Positions 9,701 through 18,686 are shown, numbered from the stretch's first letter. The stretch is DNA of 34,409 bases from Nodosilinea nodulosa PCC 7104 (GCF_000309385.1 NZ_JH976538.1:138381-172789); one strand, 5' to 3'. Made by a program: numbers and translations. Notes: generated by a model from the letters alone, not told the origin.

Positions 9701-10528
9701 CACCTGTGGCCCACACTGGTGGATGCTACCCAGCTAGAGAGTGCCCTGCTCAATTTGTGCATCAACGCCCGCGATGCCATGGGCAGGGTAGGCTGCCTTA
9801 CCCTAATTACGGACCAGGTTTCCATAGCCTCCCAGGGCGGCGATCGCCCGGGCAACCTAGCCCCCGGTGATTACATCATGATCGCCGTGTCAGATACCGG
9901 GGTAGGCATGGCGACCGATCTGCTGAGTCGAGCGTTTGAACCGTTTTTTACCACCAAGGACAAAGACAAGGGCACTGGGCTAGGGCTGAGCATGGTATAC
10001 AGTTTTGTGTGCCAGTCTAACGGCCATGTCACCATTGACTCCGAGCCAGGGGCAGGCACCACCGTACGGCTCTATCTGCCCCGCTGCGGCGATCGCCAAA
10101 CACCTTCCATAGAAGGCAATGCTGAACCCGCTGCGTTCATCTATGAGGGTAACTCAGAGCTGATCTTGCTGGTCGAAGACAACGCCCTAGTGCGAGACTA
10201 CGCCCGGCAGCAGATCGAAAGTTTGGGCTACCGGGTCTTAGTCGCAGAAAACGGCCCGATAGCCTTAGAGATGCTGCAACAGCAACCTGAGATCGATCTG
10301 CTGTTTACCGACGTGCTCATGCCCGGCGACATGAATGGCCGAGAGCTGTCCGCTGCGGCCCACTTACTATTACCCCATCTTCGGGTGCTGTACACCTCTG
10401 GCTATACCGAGAACGCCTTGATCCACCAGGAGGGGCCAGAGGCCAACATAAAATTGCTGCCCAAACCCTACCAGCGGGCCGAGTTGGCCCACAAAATTCG
10501 TCAAGCCCTCACCGGAGGCTCAGCATGA
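6761..10528 (+). CDS. Large hybrid kinase: pseudo-receiver, PAS, GAF, three PAS, HisKA-HATPase, REC
   Basis: About 1255 residues from the ATG at 6761, which has GGAAGG six bases before it; an upstream ATG at 6737 adds eight residues but has no such site. The N-terminal receiver-like domain (about 8-130) keeps the acceptor-type D56 but has V-G-N where the acidic pair should be, so it is probably degenerate. Next come a PAS-like domain (147-297), GAF (314-480), and PAS domains at 489-600, 625-737 and 749-864. H890 lies in GGMAHDFNN. The ATPase has NLCINARDAM and GTGLGLSM. The C-terminal receiver has D1184 in FTDVLMPGDMNG. Its catalytic half is closely related to that of the next two kinases, pointing to tandem duplication. 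The 22-base gap to the next gene suggests cotranscription. Confidence 0.92.
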   Translation: MIGQLVSQILWVGNPPEMASLPGLTATKLAIIALDHVHAALVYIAAGHPVDSVVLDLTALDTGGLDALQDLQGQAPDLPVIVLVSLAQTSLGLQAVRAGAQDYLIKGQTPIAEIWRAVGCALERHRRQQTIAPTHSSAGALDTLARQDQRYQKIFQEVPISLWEEDWSAVIALVCDLQRQGVTDFATYIDQHPEFVTLAMQAVRILDVNQATLDIFKAQTKADILGSLEAVFSTLDTLPGFKTELTAFCLGKPTFQNQMSLRTVTGELIHVWVKITFPDLQNGSSLVLVSLLDISEEVQLEAERQQAEALLTTRIRQQEAVAQLGLVATGAEQAGPILQQASEQVAAVLGMEFCTVLELTEGGSQLQFVAGVGWHSESIVPVTVKLDQASQEWLTLRSPDPIYVNDLRQETRFSPKPLLMDYGIVGGMSVAIRVQGRPWGVLEVYSRHSQQFSPDDTYFVQSVAALLALVIERIANQAALEKSHHQMQTAQRIAALGSWEYDIVNDRLHWSEACKQAAGIAPEQAMLTCADFLQYVHPDDLEMVMQQFEQAIDQRTCLDYEHRWICPDSNVCYLHQLGEITYDPSGTPLHMFGTLQNVTTQAHAEAERRQAEARLNQQATLLINAERIGQMGSWVTDIPKNRLIWSIGTYRLFGLPPDHQIENFEQFLERVLPEDRPKLLADQRQAEASNGIVETEYRICRPNGEIRWLAERGNVEYDAAGRPIRRSGMVMDVTDTKAAEAILRASEERFRLVSKATNDAIWDWDIVANTIWRGESFKTLFGYSDADLNASGEWWHSRLHPEDGPRVLASIQKALGENVTSWKDEYRFRCQDGSYAYVLNRGYIIRNAQGQAIRMIGGMLNLTEQKNLEAQLMQSQKMEAIGQLTGGMAHDFNNLLTVILGNAELLVEELGPQPQLQSLADMIGNAAQRGADLTQRLLSFASPQSLAPQPVDVNQLIAHMHGLLRRTLGEQIEVHCSYNAHLWPTLVDATQLESALLNLCINARDAMGRVGCLTLITDQVSIASQGGDRPGNLAPGDYIMIAVSDTGVGMATDLLSRAFEPFFTTKDKDKGTGLGLSMVYSFVCQSNGHVTIDSEPGAGTTVRLYLPRCGDRQTPSIEGNAEPAAFIYEGNSELILLVEDNALVRDYARQQIESLGYRVLVAENGPIALEMLQQQPEIDLLFTDVLMPGDMNGRELSAAAHLLLPHLRVLYTSGYTENALIHQEGPEANIKLLPKPYQRAELAHKIRQALTGGSA

Positions 10529-10550
10529 AATATTTTTTCGCCGTACCGCT

Positions 10551-13193
10551 ATGACCTACCTAGTTCCCATTCTCTCGCCTCGCTTGGCCAAAGGGTTCAC
10601 CCTCGCTGGGCTGGCGATGGTGTTTGCCACTGATACCGTAACACCCCTAGGGTTTGGCCACGCTAGCCTGTACTCGCTGTTTGTGGCGGCAGCGGGCTGC
10701 TCTCGCAGCAATCGCTGGGTGGTGATGGTTACCCTTGCCAGTCTAGGCCTAACGGTGGCGGGCTTTTTTGTATCGCCATCCCCCGCGGTAAGCATCAACC
10801 TTCTCTACCTGATTGCCGCTCGGCTGATAGCAGCCCTGGCGATCGTTACAACCGGTGGCCTTACCCTGGCCATTTTGCGGTATATCAAACAGGTCAGCGA
10901 CTCCCAGCGGGCGCTTAGCGACTCCTATGAGGCCCTCAGGTTGCAGCAGATTCTGCTGCAAATTGCTAGCGAGGTCGGTCACCTAGGCGGCTGGCTGGTG
11001 CCCCTCCAAGCTCCCACGGTGCGCTGGTCTGAGGAGGTATGCCGCATCCACGAGGTGGAGCCGGGGTTTACCCTCACTGTAGCCCAGAGCATTGAGTTCT
11101 ACGCGCCGGAGTACCGCGATCGCATCGCCACTGCCTATACCGCCTGTGCTGAAACCGGCCTGCCCTTTAACGAAGAGCTGCAAATTATCACCGCCCGCCA
11201 GCGCCGGGTGTGGGTGCGCTGCATTGGTCAGCCCGTACGCAATGACCAGGGAGAAATTGTGGCGGTTCAAGGGGCCTTTCAAGACATCTCGGCCCAAAAG
11301 GAGGCCGAAGCATCCCTAGAGCGCAGTGAGCAGCGATTTCGCCAGCTGGCCGATGCCATGCCCCTCATTGTTTGGACCGCCGATCCCAATGGCATCGTTA
11401 ACTATGCTAACCAAACCCTGCATAGCTACGCCGGTATCTCTAAAACCAACCTCTACCCTAGCCGCACCTGGCTGACGCTGCTGCATCCCGACGATCGCGC
11501 TCCCTGCCTAGCGATTTGGCATAGGGCGGTGCAGACAAACCGCCCCTACTGCTTTGAGCTTCGTCTGCGGCACCACGACGGTGACTACCGCTGGCACCTG
11601 GCCCAAGCCCTCCCCATCTGCGACGGCGCTGGCACTACGGTCAAGTGGTACGGTACCGCTACCGATATCCACAATCAAAAACAGCTTGAATTTGAGGCTC
11701 GCCAGATCGCCGATCGCTTCAACATTATCCTAGAAAGCATCACCGACGCCTTTTTTACCCTCGATCACGAGCTGCGCTTCACCTTCCTTAACCGCCGAGC
11801 CGAGCAACTATTACAGCGCCAACGGGACGAGCTGCTAGGTAACAGCTTGTGGGATGCGTTGCCAGAGACGGTGGGCACCATTTTTGAGAAACAGTATAAA
11901 CAGGCTGTAAATGAGGGAATTGCGGTTGAATTTCGGGCCTTTTATCCGCCCTTTAACATCTGGCTAGATGTGCGGGCTTACCCCTCCAGCGAAGGCCTAA
12001 CCGTATATTTCCAAGATATCACCGACAGCATTGCGCTAGAAGAACGTCTGCAACAGTTCCAGCGGCTAGAGTCAGTTGGACAACTCACTGGCGGCATTGC
12101 CCACGACTTTAACAACCTACTCACCGTAATTTTGGGCAACGCCGAGCTGCTCAGCGAAAGCCTCAAACCCAACCCCCATCTCCAGCCCCTGGCGGCAATG
12201 ATTGGCAGTGCCGCCCAGCGCGGTGCCGAGCTGACTCAGCAACTATTGGCCTTTGCCCGTCGCCAGGCCCTTGACCCCGTGGCTGTGAATATCAACCAGC
12301 TAGTTACCGGTATGGATGGGCTGCTGCGCCGCACGCTGGGAGAGCATATAGAGATTGAAATCGCGTGCGGGGCTGATCTGTGGCCTGCCCTGGTAGACCC
12401 CGCCCAGATCGAAAGTGCCTTGCTTAACCTTTGCCTCAACGCCTGCGACGCCATGGTTCAGGAGGGGCGGCTGACAATTGAAACCGCCAATACTCACCTC
12501 AGCCAAGACTACGCCGACCAGCATATGGAGGTGATGTCGGGGCATTACGTCATGGTGGCGGTATCAGACACAGGGTTGGGCATTACATCTAAAAATTTAG
12601 AACGGGTGTTTGAACCCTTTTTTACCACTAAAGAAACCGGCAAGGGTACCGGACTGGGACTGAGCATGGTTCACGGGTTTGTTAAACAGTCGGGGGGCCA
12701 CATTAAGATCTATTCTGAGCTGGGCCAGGGCACCACCATTAAAATGTACCTGCCTCGCTTTTGGGGTATCACCGAGCCACAGCCCGGCCAGGTAGATAGC
12801 GCCGTAGTGGGGGGATCAGAGCGAATTTTGCTGGTTGAAGACGAAGAGCTAGTGCGCCGCTATGCTTACGATCAGTTGCTGAATCTGGGCTATCAGGTAC
12901 TGGTGGCCATTGATGGACCCACTGCCCTGGCCCTGGTGCGCCAGCGAGACGACATCGACCTGCTGTTTACCGATGTCGTCATGCCCGGCGGCATGAGCGG
13001 ACGCGAGCTAGCTGACCTGGCCCGACAGCTCAGACCGGAGCTAAACGTGCTTTACACCTCAGGTTACGCCGAAAATGCCATCGTCCACCATGGCCGACTA
13101 GACGCCGGAATTCAGCTCTTGAGTAAGCCCTACGGCAGAGCCGAACTCTCCCAAAAAATTCGCGATGCGCTGGCCGCATCGCACTGTCCATGA
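10551..13193 (+). CDS. Membrane-anchored hybrid kinase: 4TM, three PAS, HisKA-HATPase, REC
   Basis: An 880-residue hybrid kinase and the only kinase here with an obvious membrane anchor. Residues 15-110 hold about four hydrophobic segments, including DTVTPLGFGHASLY, a block I associate with small N-terminal membrane sensor modules of PAS kinases (family name not certain). PAS domains follow at about 135-250, 262-380 and 389-497. H518 lies in GGIAHDFNN, the ATPase has NLCLNACDAM and GKGTGLGLSM, and the C-terminal receiver has D808 in FTDVVMPGGMSG. The N-box reads NACDAM instead of the usual NARDAM, a mild change. The gene starts 22 bases after its upstream paralogue and its stop overlaps the next start by four bases, so the three kinases are very likely cotranscribed. 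Confidence 0.92.
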   Translation: MTYLVPILSPRLAKGFTLAGLAMVFATDTVTPLGFGHASLYSLFVAAAGCSRSNRWVVMVTLASLGLTVAGFFVSPSPAVSINLLYLIAARLIAALAIVTTGGLTLAILRYIKQVSDSQRALSDSYEALRLQQILLQIASEVGHLGGWLVPLQAPTVRWSEEVCRIHEVEPGFTLTVAQSIEFYAPEYRDRIATAYTACAETGLPFNEELQIITARQRRVWVRCIGQPVRNDQGEIVAVQGAFQDISAQKEAEASLERSEQRFRQLADAMPLIVWTADPNGIVNYANQTLHSYAGISKTNLYPSRTWLTLLHPDDRAPCLAIWHRAVQTNRPYCFELRLRHHDGDYRWHLAQALPICDGAGTTVKWYGTATDIHNQKQLEFEARQIADRFNIILESITDAFFTLDHELRFTFLNRRAEQLLQRQRDELLGNSLWDALPETVGTIFEKQYKQAVNEGIAVEFRAFYPPFNIWLDVRAYPSSEGLTVYFQDITDSIALEERLQQFQRLESVGQLTGGIAHDFNNLLTVILGNAELLSESLKPNPHLQPLAAMIGSAAQRGAELTQQLLAFARRQALDPVAVNINQLVTGMDGLLRRTLGEHIEIEIACGADLWPALVDPAQIESALLNLCLNACDAMVQEGRLTIETANTHLSQDYADQHMEVMSGHYVMVAVSDTGLGITSKNLERVFEPFFTTKETGKGTGLGLSMVHGFVKQSGGHIKIYSELGQGTTIKMYLPRFWGITEPQPGQVDSAVVGGSERILLVEDEELVRRYAYDQLLNLGYQVLVAIDGPTALALVRQRDDIDLLFTDVVMPGGMSGRELADLARQLRPELNVLYTSGYAENAIVHHGRLDAGIQLLSKPYGRAELSQKIRDALAASHCP

Positions 13194-16100
13194 TTTGCAC
13201 CCCCTTGCCTAAGCCCATTTCAGAGCAGATGCGGCTGCAGGTGCTGCGTTCGCACTACCTGCTCGATACCCCCGCCGAAGCTGCCTATGACAACCTGGTA
13301 CAGCTGGCCGCCCACCTGTGCCAGGTTCCCATGGCCGCCCTCAACCTGATTGACGAGCATCGCCAGTGGTCTAAGGCCGCTGTGGGGCTAGAGCGGTTTG
13401 AAAGCCCCCGCGACATTTCCTTTTGCACCCATGTGGTCGAGGCCGACGCCACCCTAGTGGTGACCGACACTTATCAGGATGCTCGCTTTGCCAACAACCC
13501 CTTTGTGGTCGGCCCGCCCCACTTGCGCTTCTACGCGGGCCTGCCGCTGCGATCGGCCCTAGGCGTAACCCTAGGAACCCTGGCGGTGTTCGACCAAGTA
13601 CCCCGCACCCTCACCGCCGAACAACTACACCTGCTAGAGGCTCTGGCCCAGCAGGTCATGGCCCTTCTAGATCTGCGGTTTGAGCGCATTCACCATCGCC
13701 TTACCGCCCAGCGCCTGGCCGCGGCCCAGCGGTTCAGTCAGATGAATACCTGGCATTTTTATATCGACGAGAACCGCTTGCTGTGGACCGAGGGTATTTA
13801 CCGGCTGACCGGTCTGACCACCGACAGCTTTGACGAAACCCTGGAGGCCTTTGTGTTGCTAGTACACCCTGGTGATCGCGATGTGGTCACCGCTGCCCTG
13901 CACCAGGCGGTACAAGGCCAGCCCCTCGACCTAGAGCACCGGCTGGTGCGCCCCGACGGCGAAGTGCGCCAGGTACGGCTGCAGGGCCAGAGTTTTGTCG
14001 GCGACAGCGCCTTTCCCCCCATGTTGGTAGGCACCCTGCAAGACCTCACTGCCGATAAACTGACCCAGGCGCAGCAGCAAGCGCTGCGCTACGCCCAAGA
14101 CACCCTTAGCTTTCACCTCAACAACTCCCCCCTGGCGGTGGTGGAGTGGAACTGGGCTTTACGGGTCAGTCACTGGTCGCCCCAGGCCGAAGCTTTATTT
14201 GGCTGGAGCGAAGCCGAGGTGCACGGGCGACACCCCGGCGACTGGCCTTTTGTCTATCCCGAGGACACCGCTGCCGTGGAGCAAGTGATGGCCCAGCTGC
14301 TCCACGGCAAGACCTGGCGTAACGTTAGCTGCAACCGCAACCTGACCCGCAGCGGTGCGGTGGTGCACTGCGAATGGTACAACTCAGCTCGGCTCGACGA
14401 CGACGGCAACCTGGTCTCAATTTTTTCGCTGGTGCTTGATGTCACCGAGCGGGTACAGGCGGAGCAGGCGATCGCCGCCGGTCTGGCCCGCGAGCAGGCG
14501 GCGGGAGCCGCCCTGAGGTTGCGCACCGATGAGCTACAGCGGGTCAACCAGCAGCTGCAAGCGAGCCGCGCCCTGACCCGCATCGGCGGGCGGCTGGGTC
14601 GACTGGGCGGCTGGGCCGCCGACATTGGCCGCAACCAGCTGTACTGGTCAGAGGAAATCTTTCACATTCTAGAGTGGTCGGGCGACAATGCCCCATCCCT
14701 AGAAAACGCCCTCAATCTCTTCACTCCCGAGCACCGTCAGCGGGTGAGTGCCGCCCTTATGGCCTGCGCTCAGGAGGGCACCCCCTTTGACCTAGATGTC
14801 GAGCTATATACCGCTATCGGGCGGCGGTTTTGGGCCAGAGCCATGGGCGAAGCCGATCGCAACGCCGAGGGCGACATTGTGCGAGTAATTGGGGCGTTTC
14901 AAGACATCTCGGCACAGAAGCAGGCCGAGTCGGCCCTAGAGCGGTTTGCCACCCGCCTGCGCACCACCCTCGAAAGCATGACCGACGCTTTCTACCTGCT
15001 CGACGACCAGTGGCGCTTCACCTACCTCAATGCCGAGGCCGAGCGAGTGCTGCGGCGACCGCCGGGAGAGCTGATCGGTCGGGTAGTGTGGGAAGTATTT
15101 CCTGAGGCGCAAGAGTCTCAGGTCTACAGCGAATATCACCAGGCGGTGCGCGAAAATCAGTCGCGGCATTTTGAGACCTACTATGAGCCGCTGCACGAGT
15201 GGTTCGATATCAATGCCTACCCCTCGACCGAGGGTCTGGCGGTGTACTTTCGGGTGATTAGCGATCGCATTGCTCTCGAAGACCGGCTGCGCCAGGCCCA
15301 GCGTCTAGAGTCTTTGGGGCAGCTGACCGGCGGCATTGCCCACGACTTTAACAACCTTCTTACCGTGATCATGGGCAATGCCGAGCTGCTGACCGAAATC
15401 CTTGCCTCCGACTCGACTCTGCGACCCCTGGCCGAGATGGTCAACAGCGCCGCCCAGCGCGGGGCCGATCTTACCCAGCGGCTGCTGGCTTTTGCCCGCC
15501 GCCAGGCCCTCGACCCCAAGCCCATTGATGTCAACCAGCTGATCACCACCATGACCGACCTGTTGTGCCGCACCCTGGGCGAGCACATCGAAGTGGTGAG
15601 ACTGCCCGCAGATGACCTGTGGCCCGCCCTGGTAGACACGGCCCAGCTGGAGAGCGCTCTGCTCAACCTCTGCCTCAACGCCCGTGATGCCATGACCCAG
15701 GGCGGCGAGCTAGTGATAGAAACCAGCAATGTCTACCTCGATCCAGACTACGTAGCTCAGCAGGTTGAGGCTCAGGCGGGACAGTACGTGCTGGTCACCG
15801 TTTCCGACAGCGGCGTAGGCATTGCCTCAGAGGATCTACCCCATGTGTTCGAGCCTTTTTTTACCACCAAAGATACTGGCAAGGGCACTGGGCTAGGGCT
15901 TAGCATGGTGCATGGCTTTGCTAAACAGTCTAATGGGCAAATTACGATTTATTCAGAAGTTGGGCAGGGTACGACGATCAGGCTGTATCTACCTAAGTAT
16001 CTGGGAACCCAAGCAGGCTTTTCTGAGATTGTAGCTATGACAACGTCGGCAGGCGGTAAAGAGAGAATCCTTTTAGTCGAGGATGACGACCTAGTGCGCC

Positions 16101-16441
16101 ACTATGCGCAAAACCAGCTAGAGCAGCTGGGGTATCGGGTGACGGTGGCCAGTAGCGGGCCAGCGGCATTGGAAATACTTCAGCAGCAGCCTGAGATCGA
16201 CCTGCTGTTTACTGATGTGGTCATGCCTGGCGGCATGAGTGGTCGAGAGCTGGGTGATACCGCCCGGCGGCTGCGACCCGAGCTCAAAGTTCTCTACACC
16301 TCAGGTTATTCAGAGCAGGCGATCGTGCACCACGGGCGGCTTGCCCCAGGCATCACCCTACTGAGTAAGCCCTATCGGCGTGCCGATCTGGCCCAAAAAG
16401 TTCGCGATGTGCTGGATGAAAGCATCAGTGGGCAAACTTAA
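13190..16441 (+). CDS. Hybrid kinase: GAF, four PAS, HisKA-HATPase, REC
   Basis: A 1083-residue soluble hybrid kinase. The N-terminal GAF (about 15-165) is of the common LDTPAE / DEHRQW / SFCTHVV type. PAS domains lie at about 181-291, 302-420, 467-577 and 588-697. H718 sits in GGIAHDFNN, the ATPase has NLCLNARDAM and GKGTGLGLSM, and the receiver has D1009 in FTDVVMPGGMSG. From the third PAS to the C-terminus it parallels the upstream membrane kinase domain for domain (shared GGWxxxxxxxxxWSEE, TDAF, AYPS.EGL.VYF and LESxGQLTGG blocks), so the two are duplicates that differ at their sensory N-termini. It overlaps the upstream gene by four bases. The EAL protein follows after 68 bases. Confidence 0.93.
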   Translation: MICTPLPKPISEQMRLQVLRSHYLLDTPAEAAYDNLVQLAAHLCQVPMAALNLIDEHRQWSKAAVGLERFESPRDISFCTHVVEADATLVVTDTYQDARFANNPFVVGPPHLRFYAGLPLRSALGVTLGTLAVFDQVPRTLTAEQLHLLEALAQQVMALLDLRFERIHHRLTAQRLAAAQRFSQMNTWHFYIDENRLLWTEGIYRLTGLTTDSFDETLEAFVLLVHPGDRDVVTAALHQAVQGQPLDLEHRLVRPDGEVRQVRLQGQSFVGDSAFPPMLVGTLQDLTADKLTQAQQQALRYAQDTLSFHLNNSPLAVVEWNWALRVSHWSPQAEALFGWSEAEVHGRHPGDWPFVYPEDTAAVEQVMAQLLHGKTWRNVSCNRNLTRSGAVVHCEWYNSARLDDDGNLVSIFSLVLDVTERVQAEQAIAAGLAREQAAGAALRLRTDELQRVNQQLQASRALTRIGGRLGRLGGWAADIGRNQLYWSEEIFHILEWSGDNAPSLENALNLFTPEHRQRVSAALMACAQEGTPFDLDVELYTAIGRRFWARAMGEADRNAEGDIVRVIGAFQDISAQKQAESALERFATRLRTTLESMTDAFYLLDDQWRFTYLNAEAERVLRRPPGELIGRVVWEVFPEAQESQVYSEYHQAVRENQSRHFETYYEPLHEWFDINAYPSTEGLAVYFRVISDRIALEDRLRQAQRLESLGQLTGGIAHDFNNLLTVIMGNAELLTEILASDSTLRPLAEMVNSAAQRGADLTQRLLAFARRQALDPKPIDVNQLITTMTDLLCRTLGEHIEVVRLPADDLWPALVDTAQLESALLNLCLNARDAMTQGGELVIETSNVYLDPDYVAQQVEAQAGQYVLVTVSDSGVGIASEDLPHVFEPFFTTKDTGKGTGLGLSMVHGFAKQSNGQITIYSEVGQGTTIRLYLPKYLGTQAGFSEIVAMTTSAGGKERILLVEDDDLVRHYAQNQLEQLGYRVTVASSGPAALEILQQQPEIDLLFTDVVMPGGMSGRELGDTARRLRPELKVLYTSGYSEQAIVHHGRLAPGITLLSKPYRRADLAQKVRDVLDESISGQT

Positions 16442-16509
16442 GCACGGGCAGGAGCATGAGGCAATGACAAATCTATACACCACGGTCGTGTGGGGAGCGC
16501 GGTAATGGA

Positions 16510-17724
16510 ATGGGCGATCGCAGACTGTTGATTTTAGATGACGACCCCATGACCGGAGAAACCATTCAGCGGATTGCTGAATTTGCCGGTTTGGAAGTGC
16601 ACTTTACACCCGATCCCGACCGATTTTTTAGTCTGCTCCACGACTGGCATCCCACCCACATTGCCCTCGACCTGGTCATGCCCACTATGGATGGCGTACA
16701 GGTAATGGCACGGCTGGCCGAGTTGTCGTGCCGGGCCAGAATTATTATTACCAGCGGCGTGGGTAGCCGGGTGCTCGATGCCGCCAGGCGATCGGCAGTC
16801 GAGCACGGCCTCGACATTGCCGGGGTGCTGGCCAAACCCTTCTCGCCTCCCCAGATGCGAGAGATGCTGCTAGGCCAAACCCTTACCACTGCGCCGCCGC
16901 CACTGGCTGTCACTGTCGCCCCAGTTGAGTCCCCAGAAATTACGCTGACTGACCTGCACCAGGCCCTAGATCGTCAGGAATTTGTGCTGGCTTACCAGCC
17001 CAAAGTGCTCTGCACCACGGGCGAACTGGCCGGGGTCGAGGCCTTGGTGCGGTGGGCTCACCCCACCTATGGTTTGCTGCCGCCAGGGCTATTTATTCCC
17101 CTCGCAGAGAGCTGCGATCTGATCGATCGCCTCACTGACCAAGTGATCAATCAGGCGCTGGCTTGGTTCGGGCCGCTTTGCGTTGGGGCCACTAATCTGT
17201 CGCCTGCCACCTGCGATCGTCTGATGCTGTCGGTAAATATCTCAGCCCGTACCCTGAGCAACAGCGCCCTGTTTGTGCGCGTGCAAGAGTGTTGTGAGAC
17301 CCACCGGGTTGACCCCGCCCGGCTGATCTTTGAACTTACCGAAACCAGTGCTATGGATGACCCTGTGGCCTCCCTCGACCTGCTTACGCGGCTGCGGATG
17401 ATTGGCTTTCATCTGTCGATCGACGACTTTGGTACTGGGTTTTCGTCGATGCTTCAGCTGGTGCGGCTACCCTTTTCCGAGATTAAGGTCGACAAGTCTT
17501 TTGTGATGACGGCGATGACCTCTTCGGAGTCGCGCACGGTAGTCAAATTTATCGTTGACCTGGGCCACAGCCTTGGTCTGCGCTGCACCGCCGAGGGGGT
17601 TGAAGATGCTGAAACCCTCAACTACCTAAACGATATTAGCTGCGATCTGGCACAGGGTTACCACATTGCTCGCCCCCTGGCGGGCGATGACTTTGGGTAC
17701 TGGTTGGCATCTCGATCCAGCTAG
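16510..17724 (+). CDS. Response regulator with EAL domain (c-di-GMP phosphodiesterase)
   Basis: A 404-residue protein with an N-terminal receiver (1-125; D10-D12, acceptor D54 in ALDLVMPTMDG, AKPF lysine) and a C-terminal EAL domain (about 150-400). Every residue used for c-di-GMP hydrolysis can be seen: the EAL glutamate (VEALVRW), N in SVNIS, E in FELTETS, the DDFGTG aspartates, K in IKVDKSF, E in TAEGVED and Q in QGYH. It should therefore be an active phosphodiesterase whose activity is set by phosphorylation. It lies 68 bases after the run of hybrid kinases, which are the likely phosphate donors. A broken GGDEF gene follows directly, so a cyclase/phosphodiesterase pair once existed here. 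The ATG at 16510 was chosen because the ATG five bases upstream is out of frame. Confidence 0.93.
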   Translation: MGDRRLLILDDDPMTGETIQRIAEFAGLEVHFTPDPDRFFSLLHDWHPTHIALDLVMPTMDGVQVMARLAELSCRARIIITSGVGSRVLDAARRSAVEHGLDIAGVLAKPFSPPQMREMLLGQTLTTAPPPLAVTVAPVESPEITLTDLHQALDRQEFVLAYQPKVLCTTGELAGVEALVRWAHPTYGLLPPGLFIPLAESCDLIDRLTDQVINQALAWFGPLCVGATNLSPATCDRLMLSVNISARTLSNSALFVRVQECCETHRVDPARLIFELTETSAMDDPVASLDLLTRLRMIGFHLSIDDFGTGFSSMLQLVRLPFSEIKVDKSFVMTAMTSSESRTVVKFIVDLGHSLGLRCTAEGVEDAETLNYLNDISCDLAQGYHIARPLAGDDFGYWLASRSS

Positions 17725-17747
17725 ATTGATTTCCACTACTACATACC

Positions 17748-18577
17748 GTGGACGAACGCCGCCGAGCTAGGGCAGCCCTGCAAGGTCAAATTGACCGCGA
17801 GCGCTTGGTTAACCGCATTGCCCAGCACATTCGCCAAACGCTGAATTTAAACGATATTCTGCAAACCACCGTCACCGAAGCTCAGCAATTTCTTATGGTA
17901 GAGCAGGCGTTTATATAGCAATAGTTACGTTGGTTAGGACATCCAGAAACCCTATGGACGTTCAAACGTTTGAACGTTCATAGGAGACATATCTTAGCCA
18001 GACTGGCTACAGCTATATATCAATTTGAGCAAGCCACCGTGGGGTATATTGCGGTAGAAGGCACTAGCGATTGCTGCACTCGATTGCAGGGGCAGGCTGA
18101 GCTCGAGGCGGTACCGCAACAGACCAACCCGGGGTTTTACCAGACGGGCTGCCTGCACTCAATTTCAGACTTACAGGGCACCCGGCTGCCGAGTGCCGAT
18201 CTCCAGATGTTTTGCCACCTACCCATGCGATCGCTGGTGGTGGGCCCAATTATTACCCGGCAGACCCCGTGTGGGGTCTGTTGATTCTCAACCAGTGCTC
18301 TGCCCCCCGGCGCTGGGAAAAACGGGAGGTCAATCTGCTCAGACAGATGGCGAACCAGGTGGGCATTGCCATCCAGCAGGTTATTGCCCAACTCGGCTTT
18401 GTCCACGCGGCATCGCGTACCCGGCCCTACGTTCCCATCAACCTGAGAGTGGCCTGTACTGTACCAAACTCAGACCCGTCGCCCCGGGCGCTAATTGACC
18501 AGGCCAATTGGGCACTTAACAGGGCTAAGCAGCAGGGGCGCGATCACTTTCAGGTGTTTGTCGCCGAATTGGTCTAG
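17748..18577 (+). pseudogene. GAF-GGDEF diguanylate cyclase remnant
   Basis: Starting at GTG 17748, 24 bases after the EAL gene, the frame reads a coiled-coil lead-in and the start of a GAF domain (IRQTLNLNDILQTTV, VEQAFI) and hits TAG at 17916-17918 inside an inserted palindromic element. Beyond it the same frame resumes as YQFEQATVGYIAVEG, exactly the next GAF strand. Near 18270-18280 a one-base loss (or two-base gain) shifts the frame into LWGLLILNQC and IAIQQ, the end of the GAF. The last part, ALIDQANWALNRAKQQGRD, is the C-terminal helix region of a GGDEF domain, while the GGDEF active-site motif itself is missing. So the gene is broken by an insertion, a frameshift and an internal deletion. 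The GAF lacks a bilin-attachment Cys-His motif. Confidence 0.75.
17912..18019. mobile_element. Palindromic MITE inserted in the GAF-GGDEF gene
   Basis: The ends TATATAGC and GCTATATA are inverted. The terminal 27 bases match their counterpart at about two positions in three. The centre (17951-17984) is a 34-bp palindrome with one mismatched pair and a perfect 20-bp core. The whole element thus folds back on itself. Removing 102 bases, and keeping one copy of a TATATA-type target duplication, rejoins GCGTTTATA to TATCAATTT and restores an unbroken GAF sequence (QAFIYQFEQATV). It codes for nothing, so it would need a transposase supplied elsewhere. A TA-rich duplication fits an IS630/Tc1-like parent, which is inference. 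Confidence 0.75.
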
Positions 18578-18686
18578 AACTGATACAACAATCGTGACGT
18601 TCCATAACGGTTTGCCCCCCCGAGGAAGCAATCGGGGCTCTGGCAGGCACCCTCAAGGTATAGTTTTCTGCTGATGTTCTACCGCT

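Noticed and set aside
9350..16400. Repeated sequence among the kinases as a CRISPR-like or DNA-level repeat
   Set aside because: The similarity is protein-level domain homology over hundreds of residues, not short regular repeats with spacers. No CRISPR array was seen anywhere in the window.
18010..18400. Second bilin-binding GAF in the broken cyclase gene
   Set aside because: The position of the canonical Cys-His is not conserved and no DXCF motif is present; the nearby cysteines fall elsewhere.
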